Assembly (NCBI RefSeq): GCF_004337505.1
Contig: NZ_SJZI01000046.1
Coordinates: 172,736 to 236,735, forward strand
Direction of reading: 5' to 3'
Source of the DNA: Flaviaestuariibacter flavus
GTDB taxonomy: Bacteria; Bacteroidota; Bacteroidia; Chitinophagales; Chitinophagaceae
DNA length: 64,000 nt
Both the position numbers and the translations under genes were made by a program. The notes beneath the pieces are model-generated. The model ran no database searches, was not told the origin of the DNA, and worked only from the letters and a program-made list of their open reading frames with translations. Below, piece by piece: positions 56,546 to 64,000 of the stretch. Numbering within the stretch: the first letter of the stretch is position 1; the number at the start of each line of letters is the position of its first letter.

Positions 56546-57244
56546 ATGCATATGAGAAAACTTCTGCTTCTTCTTTCGGTGGCGGCCGCAGCCCGGGCGG
56601 ACGCGCAGACCTATGTCATCGAGGTGGGCCAAAGTCTGAACGACGTGCTCCGTCAAAACGACCTGTTTAAGTACAGCACGTTCCGACCGGGCATTGTCCG
56701 TTTCCGCGACGGCTACCAGAAGCCCACCCTGCTCAATTACACCTACTACGATGCGAGCCTCCTGTTCATCGGCCCCAAAAAAGACACCCTCGCGCTTTCC
56801 GGGCTGGAGGAGCTCGAGCTGGCAACGGTTGGAACCGATACGTTTTATTTCCACGACGGCGTGCTGGAGTTGCTTGCATCCGCCCCGGGCGGGCGCCTTT
56901 TGCAGCGGTCCTCGCTACGGCAGGAGGGAAGCACCAAGGCGGCCGGCTATGGCATGTATGACGAAAACGCTGCCTCCGAATCGCTGAATTACCTGCAGGC
57001 GGCTAATACCGTGCATAAAGTGCCCGTAACAAACCGCACCGTGATCAGGCGGCAGGGCGAAGTTTTCATCTGGCCCGACGATGCCGCGGCGCCGCTTGCC
57101 GCCAGTCGTAAAGCGCTCGAGAAGGCCTTCCCCGACCGCAAGGCAGCGATCGCGGCCTACCTGCGCGCACATAGTGTAGACTTCCATAACCCGGCAGAGG
57201 TAGCGGCAATCTTCGCCGAAGCCGCCGGAATTGCCAGCAATTAA
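56546..57244 (+). CDS. Secreted protein of unknown function
   Basis: The 232-residue protein has a signal peptide ending RADAQ, then a segment with LLNYTYYDASLLFIGPKKDT and ELATVGTDTFYFHDGVLELL, and a helical C-terminus ending in DFHNPAEVAAIFAEA. No family was recognised. An ATG two codons downstream (56552) is an equally good start. It converges with radC, with only three bases between the stops. Confidence 0.75.
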   Translation: MHMRKLLLLLSVAAAARADAQTYVIEVGQSLNDVLRQNDLFKYSTFRPGIVRFRDGYQKPTLLNYTYYDASLLFIGPKKDTLALSGLEELELATVGTDTFYFHDGVLELLASAPGGRLLQRSSLRQEGSTKAAGYGMYDENAASESLNYLQAANTVHKVPVTNRTVIRRQGEVFIWPDDAAAPLAASRKALEKAFPDRKAAIAAYLRAHSVDFHNPAEVAAIFAEAAGIASN

Positions 57245-57247
57245 GAA

Positions 57248-57940
57248 CTACAACAGACCCTCATCCGCGAAACTGAAGTAACCGTCGGTGCTGACGATGA
57301 TATGATCGAGCAGCCGGATATCGAACAGGCGGGCCGCATCGCGGATTTTTTGTGTGATCTCTTCATCGGCGCGGCTCGGGCGCAGGTTACCCGAAGGATG
57401 GTTATGGCAAAGAATCAGGCCTACGGCATCTTCTTCCAGTGCCCGCCTGAGGATGATGCGCGGGTCGGCAACCGTTCCGGTGATGCCGCCTTCACTGATA
57501 ATTTCAAAACGCTGGATCCGGTTGGCCCGGTTGAGGTACAGCACGGCAAACACTTCGTGGCGGTGGTCGCGCAGGAGCGACTGCAGCTGCTGTGCCACAT
57601 CGGCGCTTCCGGACACCTGCGGGCGTTCAAAGAGGGCCGCCGCGCCGCAACGGCGTCCCAGCTCCAGGGCAGCGGCAAGGGTAAGCGCCTTCGCCGGCCC
57701 GATGCCCGGCACTTTGGTCAACTCATTGATGGAAGTGCGGCCGAGACCCGCAATCCCGCCCCGGGCAACCTTCAATACGTCCCGCGCCAAATCGAGCGCG
57801 CTGCGCTGCCGGGTGCCATTCCCGATCAGGATCGCAAGTAACTCACTGTCACTCAATGCCCCCGCTCCCTTCAGGAGTAATTTTTCGCGGGGGCGATCGT
57901 CTTTTGCCCACTCCTTAATCGAGTATTTCTGCGCTTGCAT
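57248..57940 (-). CDS. radC: RadC/JAMM-family DNA repair-like protein
   Basis: The 230-residue protein has an N-terminal helix-hairpin-helix region (KVPGIGPAKALTLAAAL) and a JAMM metal site with H179, H181, S183 and D192 (HNHPSGNLRPSRAD). Despite the name, RadC has no proven role in repair. The start at 57940 fits the family. A palindromic TAAATTTA -7-like box is four bases upstream. Confidence 0.93.
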   Translation of the reverse strand: MQAQKYSIKEWAKDDRPREKLLLKGAGALSDSELLAILIGNGTRQRSALDLARDVLKVARGGIAGLGRTSINELTKVPGIGPAKALTLAAALELGRRCGAAALFERPQVSGSADVAQQLQSLLRDHRHEVFAVLYLNRANRIQRFEIISEGGITGTVADPRIILRRALEEDAVGLILCHNHPSGNLRPSRADEEITQKIRDAARLFDIRLLDHIIVSTDGYFSFADEGLL

Positions 57941-57944
57941 ACTC

Positions 57945-57952
57945 TAAATTTA
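57945..57952 (-). promoter_or_regulatory. radC -7-like box, four bases from the ATG
   Basis: TAAATTTA has one mismatch to TAnnTTTG. A plus-strand TATCTTTA at 57958-57965 points the other way, toward the small gene at 58006. Confidence 0.4.
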
Positions 57953-58005
57953 GATATTATCTTTACCTCATCCACAATATCCATTTAAACCCAAAACCTA
58001 TCCTC

Positions 58006-58197
58006 ATGAAACGCTCCTCCATCTCTCCGATGGGTGCACTTCACCCGCTCCTCTTCTTTGTCCTCGTTTACGGGATCTCGCTGGTCATGGCGCTTTTCGT
58101 CTGCCGCTCGGTGTATGCCGCGGTCAACGGAAGTGACTCTGCCGGTACGAGCGCCGGACCGGGCGCACCGGGTACAACCGCTGTTGCGTACCGATGA
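58006..58197 (+). CDS. Small membrane protein
   Basis: The 63-residue frame has one hydrophobic segment (PLLFFVLVYGISLVMALFVC) and a Gly/Ala/Ser-rich tail. It has its own promoter-like boxes: CTTG at 57934-57937 and TATCTTTA at 57958-57965 with 20-base spacing. The composition is protein-like, but no family is known. It could be a leader or small stress protein. Confidence 0.5.
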   Translation: MKRSSISPMGALHPLLFFVLVYGISLVMALFVCRSVYAAVNGSDSAGTSAGPGAPGTTAVAYR

Positions 58198-58254
58198 ATT
58201 TTTAAACCGGAAAAATGTGCGGCCGTTTGCTAACTTCGCCGCACATTTTTCTTT

Positions 58255-59211
58255 ATGCAACTGCAACCCTCTGCCAAAATCTTCTCCGGCACCGGCTCGC
58301 AAAAGCTCACCCAGCAGATCTGCGATCGCTACGGGTGCAAACCGGGTGAGATCCAGATCCAGAAATTCAGCGACGGCGAGATCCTGCCGATTTTTAATGA
58401 AAGCGTACGGGGGGATGTGGTTTTCCTGGTGCAAAGCACCTACTCGCCCTCCGACAACCTGATGGAGCTCCTGCTCATGATCGACGCTGCCCGCCGGGCC
58501 TCAGCCTGGAAGATCGTGGCGGTGTTGCCGTATTACGGCTACGCCCGCCAGGACCGGAAAGACAAGCCCCGCGTCGCCATCGGCTCCAAGCTCGTGGCCA
58601 ACATGCTGGTAGCCGCCGGCGCCGACCGCGTGATCACCATGGACCTGCACGCTCCGCAGATCCAGGGTTTTTTCGACATCCCGATGGATCACCTCGACTC
58701 ATCTGCGGTTTTTATACCATATATAGCACAACTGAAGCTCGAAAACCTTACCTTTGCGGCCCCCGATGTAGGCGCGACGAACCGGATCCGGGAAATCGCT
58801 TCCTATTTCAACGCGCACATGGTGATCTGCGATAAGCACCGCAAGCGTGCCAACGAGATCGCTTCCATGCAGGTGATCGGGGATGTAATGGACCGCGATG
58901 TGATCATTATCGATGACATCTGCGATACGGCCGGTACGCTGGCCAAGTCCGCCGCTCTTTTAAAGGAAAAAGGCGCCCGCAGCGTCCGTGCCCTGGTTAC
59001 CCACCCCGTGCTGAGCGGGAAGGCTTATGAGAACATCGAGGCGTCGGTGCTCGAGGAGCTGGTGGTGTGCGACACGATCCCCCTGCGCGGCGAGTCTTCC
59101 AAGATCAAAGTGCTGTCGGTGGCCGAACTCTTCGCAGTCGCCATCCGCAACGCTTATGAGAACAAGAGCATCAACAACCTGTTCATCCACTCGCAACGGA
59201 GAAACAAGTAA
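58255..59211 (+). CDS. prs: Ribose-phosphate pyrophosphokinase
   Basis: The 318-residue enzyme makes PRPP from ribose 5-phosphate and ATP for nucleotides, His and Trp. It shows the start KIFSGTGSQKL, the ATP-site YGYARQDRKDKPR, the MDLHAPQIQGFFDIP segment and the PRPP loop VIIIDDICDTAGT (about 216-228). Length is standard. rplY/ctc and pth follow in the same direction, a common order. Confidence 0.96.
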   Translation: MQLQPSAKIFSGTGSQKLTQQICDRYGCKPGEIQIQKFSDGEILPIFNESVRGDVVFLVQSTYSPSDNLMELLLMIDAARRASAWKIVAVLPYYGYARQDRKDKPRVAIGSKLVANMLVAAGADRVITMDLHAPQIQGFFDIPMDHLDSSAVFIPYIAQLKLENLTFAAPDVGATNRIREIASYFNAHMVICDKHRKRANEIASMQVIGDVMDRDVIIIDDICDTAGTLAKSAALLKEKGARSVRALVTHPVLSGKAYENIEASVLEELVVCDTIPLRGESSKIKVLSVAELFAVAIRNAYENKSINNLFIHSQRRNK

Positions 59212-59214
59212 AAC

Positions 59215-59284
59215 AGGTTCTGAGGTTCCAGGGTTTTGTGGTTCTGAGGTTGGTTAATCAACCCGAACCTGAAACCACCGGAAC
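59215..59284. repeat. Inverted repeat with GGTTCTGAGGTT words
   Basis: The left arm 59215-59254 repeats GGTTCTGAGGTTCC. The right arm 59256-59284 has the inverse AACCTGAAACCACC. It lies between prs and rplY and may shape the transcript. Confidence 0.5.
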
Positions 59285-59322
59285 TAAAGAATCAACAAAG
59301 AAGTCATTTTAAAACCTCAATA

Positions 59323-59916
59323 ATGAAATCAATTACAATCGAAGGACAACTGAGGACCGAATATGGCAAGTCAGCCACCCGCCAGCTTCGCTCTCAGGAA
59401 CTCGTGCCCGGTGTAATTTACGGGGGTGCACAGGAGATCAGCTTTGCTACATCGGCAAAGGCGCTTCGCCCGCTCGTTTATACACCCAGCTTCCAGCTTG
59501 TGGAACTCAGCCTCGACGGCAAAACCTACCGCTGCATCCTGAAAGACCTCCAGTTTGACAAAGTGAGCGATGAGCTCATTCACATCGACCTGCTCGAGCT
59601 GGTGGAAGACAAGCCCGTTGTCGCTACGATCCCGCTGAAGTTTACCGGCACTGCTGTAGGCGTTCGCGCCGGTGGCCGCCTGGAAACCAAAATGAAGGCC
59701 CTCAAGGTAAAGACCCTTCCGAAGTACCTGAAAGAGCAGATCGAAGTTCCCGTTGATGCACTCGAGATCGGCGCCAACCTCCGTGTTTCGGATGTTGTTA
59801 CCGAAAACTACGAGATCCTGAACTCGCCCCGTATTCCGATCGTATCGATCGTAACTACCCGCGCCCTGCGTCAGGCTGAAGCTGCTACGGCTGTTCCTGC
59901 AAAAGGCAAGAAGTAA
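59323..59916 (+). CDS. rplY: 50S ribosomal protein L25/Ctc (long form)
   Basis: The 197-residue protein has an L25 domain that binds 5S rRNA (EGQLRTEYGKSATRQLRSQELVPGVIYGG, 4-32 in part) and the C-terminal TL5/Ctc beta domain (about 100-180). It is the general stress form found in many bacteria. The alanine-rich basic tail ends at PAKGKK. prs is upstream and pth downstream. Confidence 0.94.
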   Translation: MKSITIEGQLRTEYGKSATRQLRSQELVPGVIYGGAQEISFATSAKALRPLVYTPSFQLVELSLDGKTYRCILKDLQFDKVSDELIHIDLLELVEDKPVVATIPLKFTGTAVGVRAGGRLETKMKALKVKTLPKYLKEQIEVPVDALEIGANLRVSDVVTENYEILNSPRIPIVSIVTTRALRQAEAATAVPAKGKK

Positions 59917-59919
59917 GGA

Positions 59920-59955
59920 ATATCGAATTTCAGATAACGAATATCGAATATCGAA
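59920..59955 (+). repeat. Single AATATCG-family arm
   Basis: GAATATCGAATTTC and ATAACGAATATCGAATATCGA repeat the words of the 271-379 and 32344-32532 elements. No clear inverse arm follows the terminator. Confidence 0.5.
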
Positions 59956-59990
59956 GAAGGCCGTCTCTACCGAGGCGGCCTTCTTGTTTT
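59954..59990 (+). terminator. rplY terminator
   Basis: GAAGAAGGCCG / CGGCCTTCTTG forms a stem with a T-rich tail, about 40 bases behind the stop. Confidence 0.8.
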
Positions 59991-60062
59991 GGATCCTTTT
60001 GTCCTGACTTTTCTCCTGGGGTCCACGGTTTACGACTCCCTGCTCACGATATTTGCCTTCCC

Positions 60063-60641
60063 ATGAACAAGTTCCTCATCGTCGGTCTCGGAAATATCGG
60101 CAACGAATATGCCCACACCCGCCATAATATCGGCTTCGACGTGGTGATGGCCTTTGTGCGCAAGCATGGTGGCAGCCTTGAAACGGGCCGCCTCGCCTAT
60201 AAGGCCGAAGTGCGCTGGAAGGGCCGCATCTTTGTCTGTATCTGCCCAACCACTTATATGAACCGGAGCGGCGCTGCCGTTAAATACTGGATGGACAAGG
60301 AAAAGGTGGCGATTGAAAATGTACTCGTAATCCTCGACGACCTGGCGCTGCCGTTAAGTAAGCTGCGCTTGCGTCCTTCCGGTTCCGATGCGGGCCATAA
60401 CGGGCTGCGCGATATCCAGGCAGTGTTGGGCAGCCAGGCTTATCCGCGCCTTCGCTTCGGCATCGGCAACGACTTCCCTAAAGGACGACAAGCCGATTTT
60501 GTGCTGAGCAAGTGGCTCCCGGACGAAGAACCGGTAGTAATGAAGAAGATCGAAAAGTGCGTGGAGATAATCGAGAGTGTGGCTACCGTGGGCCTCGGGG
60601 GTACCATGACCGCGGTAAATAATCTGGATTTCGGTTCCTGA
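60063..60641 (+). CDS. pth: Peptidyl-tRNA hydrolase
   Basis: The 192-residue enzyme frees tRNAs from stalled peptides. It has IVGLGNIGNEYAHTRHNIGF with N11 and the catalytic H21, PTTYMNRSG, ILDDLALPLSKLRLR with the essential aspartate, and GSDAGHNGLRDI. Length is normal. A GATATTTG, similar to the -7 box, is seven bases before the ATG. Confidence 0.96.
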   Translation: MNKFLIVGLGNIGNEYAHTRHNIGFDVVMAFVRKHGGSLETGRLAYKAEVRWKGRIFVCICPTTYMNRSGAAVKYWMDKEKVAIENVLVILDDLALPLSKLRLRPSGSDAGHNGLRDIQAVLGSQAYPRLRFGIGNDFPKGRQADFVLSKWLPDEEPVVMKKIEKCVEIIESVATVGLGGTMTAVNNLDFGS

Positions 60642-60758
60642 AATGGGGGGCATGCGCTATTTTAGCAGTGTGCACCGCAACCAGTTTTCCCGGAAAACTG
60701 AAATTATGCCGGATCAACGCAGAGCGTATCCCGCATAAATCAATAAACCATCTGACAC

Positions 60759-61370
60759 ATGAAGATATTTTGTATCGGCCGCAATTATGCCGACCATGCC
60801 CGGGAGCTGGGTAACGCCGTTCCGGAGGAGCCGGTGATTTTTATGAAGCCGAAGAACGCGTTGCTCCAGTCGCACATGCCCTTTTATTACCCGGAGTTTA
60901 CCAATGAGCTTCACTATGAATGCGAGCTGGTGCTGCGTGTTAGTAAAAACGGGAAGTACATCCAGGAAAAGACCGCCAACCGGTACTATGACGCTATCAC
61001 GACCGGTATCGATTTTACCGCGCGCGATATCCAGTCGGAACTGAAAAAGAAGGGCCTTCCCTGGGAGAAGGCAAAATCCTGGGACAATTCAGCCGTGATC
61101 GGCCGCTGGGTACCCCTGACCGAAATCAAGGATCCCAATGATATCTCCTTTAGTTTCCAGAAGAACCGGCAGCTGGTGCAGCAGGGCAATTCACGGGATA
61201 TGATCCACGACTTTGCATTGATCGTCAGCCATATCTCCCAGTACTTCTCCATTAATATCGGTGACCTCATCTTCACGGGCACACCGGCCGGGGTGGGAGA
61301 GGTTGTCGTTGGTGACGAGCTCGAAGCCTTTATGGGAGATCAAAGCCTCCTTAAGCTGGAAGTGAAATAG
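60759..61370 (+). CDS. Fumarylacetoacetate hydrolase-family protein
   Basis: The 203-residue protein has the FAH core: FCIGRNYADHARELG, IFMKPKNALL, the metal ligands in HYECELVLRVSK, and FTGTPAGVG. Members are acylpyruvases or decarboxylases such as oxaloacetate decarboxylase. The physiological substrate is not clear from sequence. It stands alone, with a terminator downstream. Confidence 0.9.
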   Translation: MKIFCIGRNYADHARELGNAVPEEPVIFMKPKNALLQSHMPFYYPEFTNELHYECELVLRVSKNGKYIQEKTANRYYDAITTGIDFTARDIQSELKKKGLPWEKAKSWDNSAVIGRWVPLTEIKDPNDISFSFQKNRQLVQQGNSRDMIHDFALIVSHISQYFSINIGDLIFTGTPAGVGEVVVGDELEAFMGDQSLLKLEVK

Positions 61371-61393
61371 ACCACCTAAAACGTTATATACAT

Positions 61394-61419
61394 AAAGCCG
61401 CGGTCCACGCGGCTTTATT
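61394..61419 (+). terminator. Terminator before the rRNA operon
   Basis: AAAGCCGCG / CGCGGCTTT forms the stem, with a T-rich tail. Confidence 0.75.
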
Positions 61420-61507
61420 ATTAGCCAAAGAACGGATGGGAATTATATATATATGACAGTGCCCGCCACGCTTTCCGGGCTTTTGCAGCTTTTCTTTTCC
61501 TTTAATG

Positions 61508-61539
61508 TTTGGACAGTAATGCAGGGCTCCCTATCTTTG
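61508..61539 (+). promoter_or_regulatory. rrn promoter P1
   Basis: TTTG (61508-61511), a 20-base spacer, and TATCTTTG (61532-61539) form a full Bacteroidota promoter. Confidence 0.75.
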
Positions 61540-61652
61540 CGTCCGCTTTTTGAAGGTAGGGGCTACGAAAAACAACGGCAATGGCTGTTCGAATGAGTAG
61601 CGGGAAGACAACGGGCTTTCACAAAATTTTGATGAAGATTCTTCAAAAAAGA

Positions 61653-61685
61653 TTTGGAAAGCGCGCTTTGGTTACCGTATCTTTG
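61653..61685 (+). promoter_or_regulatory. rrn promoter P2
   Basis: TTTG (61653-61656), a 21-base spacer, and TATCTTTG (61678-61685). CCGCTT and a boxA-like TGCTCTTTAAA (61709-61719) follow. Confidence 0.75.
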
Positions 61686-61775
61686 CCCTCCGCTTCTAAC
61701 GAAAAGGATGCTCTTTAAATAGTTGGTACTCAATCAGTTGAAACAAATTTCGAAAGAAAAAATTTCAAAAAAAAG

Positions 61776-61807
61776 TTTGGCTGATAACACTGAGTCTACT
61801 ATCTTTG
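61776..61807 (+). promoter_or_regulatory. rrn promoter P3
   Basis: TTTG (61776-61779), a 20-base spacer, and TATCTTTG (61800-61807). The downstream CTCCGCTTTAAGAAGC and CGCTCTTTACAACA (boxA-like, 61827-61840) resemble those after P2, so this module looks duplicated. Confidence 0.75.
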
Positions 61808-61897
61808 CACTCCGCTTTAAGAAGCACGCTCTTTACAACAGAATGGTCGCCCGCCGGCAGCTCACACGAAAAAAAGCTGCAGAATTTAAAAATTAAA

Positions 61898-61929
61898 TTT
61901 GGTGGTTAGCAAATGGCCTTCTATCTTTG
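61898..61929 (+). promoter_or_regulatory. rrn promoter P4
   Basis: TTTG (61898-61901), a 20-base spacer, and TATCTTTG (61922-61929). It is the promoter closest to the 16S gene, with a leader of about 290 bases. Confidence 0.75.
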
Positions 61930-62228
61930 CACTCCCGTTGCAAAAACGGCATCGCAAATCACTAGTTCTTACGATTAAAAACGAGGTGAGGCTTACGATA
62001 AAAAGTAGGGCCTGGGAGCATCGCGGCTCTGACACTTACGAAATGATTATTGTCTCAGGACAGCAATCAAAGTTCTTTGAAAGAAAGGGAAGCAATAGCA
62101 TACTATTTAGGTAGTATAAAAAATTAAGTAGGTAAGGCATTGATGGTCTGATTAACTAATAATCGACAATTAATGACTCGATCATTTTCTTGAGAAAATT
62201 TTCTAGTCAGGAAGTCAACAATTCATTT

Positions 62229-63760
<1,532 letters not shown>

Positions 63761-63877
63761 TTAGAGCAGCTGTCAATGTCGCTTTTTATGAAGCGCTTAC
63801 TTAACAGCTATTGTTTCCCTCTTTCTTTCAATATTTAGTTCTTTTCACTGGACTCCGTGACTACGGGGGCTACAAAA

Positions 63878-63955
63878 AGATCCGTAGCTCAGCCTGGTTA
63901 GAGCACTACACTGATAATGTAGGGGTCAGCAGTTCAAATCTGCTCGGGTCTACCA
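63878..63955 (+). tRNA. ileT: tRNA-Ile (anticodon GAU)
   Basis: The acceptor stem AGATCCG pairs with CGGGTCT, followed by A and an encoded CCA. The anticodon GAT is at 63913-63915 in the loop CTGATAA. The D arm and the T arm (GTTCAAATC) are normal. It lies about 117 bases behind 16S, as in Ile-Ala spacers. tRNA-Ala and 23S are expected beyond the window. Confidence 0.96.
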
Positions 63956-64000
63956 AAAGTGAAGCTGCGAGGAGAGTGATGTGCGGATTGAATGGTGACG

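Larger units (their letters stand above)
61709..62082 (+). promoter_or_regulatory. boxA-like antitermination sites of the rRNA leader
   Basis: TGCTCTTTAAA (61709-61719), CGCTCTTTACAACA (61827-61840) and AGTTCTTTGAAA (62071-62082) resemble the boxA element that recruits NusB/S10 to stop premature termination. The first two are close to consensus. The stretch 61930-62228 otherwise holds only the AT-rich leader, and no gene was seen. Confidence 0.45.

Overview
The window comes from a moderately high-GC member of the Bacteroidota, most likely Chitinophagaceae (inference). The support is a SusC/SusD pair, type IX secretion genes (porT, sprA and a PorE-like protein), T9SS sorting domains on two exported proteins, promoter -7 boxes of the TAnnTTTG kind, almost no Shine-Dalgarno sequences, and a 16S rRNA gene ending in the Bacteroidota form GGCTGGAATACCTCC. 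Most of the DNA is ordinary chromosome with housekeeping genes. The accessory features sit mainly in the intergenic regions.

Layout: 1-1.8 kb, end of a primary sigma factor and ffh. 1.9-5.7 kb, a tight four-gene operon (UbiA prenyltransferase, type III polyketide synthase, methyltransferase, FAD oxidoreductase) that probably makes a modified phenolic or quinone-like lipid. 5.8-13 kb, CoA-binding protein, secreted metalloprotease with a T9SS tail, YkuK-like protein, divergent engB / ubiE-porT, small membrane and secreted proteins. 13.3-18.5 kb, a frameshifted small gene, an old-yellow-enzyme homologue, a histidine kinase, DUF4242, DoxX, a lipoprotein and a VOC protein. 18.7-19.5 kb, a REP-associated tyrosine transposase followed by seven short palindromes. 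19.6-20.6 kb, an unknown helical protein preceded by a 42-bp-period palindrome array. 21.2-30.5 kb, fabH, ruvA and the giant sprA. 30.8-37.2 kb, secreted protein, SDR, a PKD protein with a type B sorting domain, a hydrolase and an Lnb-like membrane protein. 37.5-38.5 kb, a second 42-bp-period palindrome array in front of a DUF6261-like gene. 38.6-48 kb, lipoprotein, membrane protein, glycosylase-like protein, guaB, dprA, PorE-like protein and folD. 47.2-50 kb, two outer-membrane proteins. 50.2-56 kb, a susC-susD-DUF1735 nutrient-uptake operon. 56.2-61.4 kb, DUF3467, radC, prs, rplY/ctc, pth and a fumarylacetoacetase-family gene. 61.5-64 kb, four tandem rRNA promoters, 16S rRNA and tRNA-Ile of an rrn operon cut by the window end.

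Three patterns stand out. First, two unrelated-looking genes for helical proteins of unknown function are each preceded by an array of palindromes repeated at exactly 42 bp (four DNA turns, 14 codons), with different palindrome sequences. Second, about ten genes carry a -7 promoter box only 3-7 bases (most often 4) before the start codon, which predicts leaderless or nearly leaderless mRNAs. Third, many intergenic regions carry long imperfect inverted repeats, often with a transcription terminator in the middle, and these fall into small families by arm sequence.
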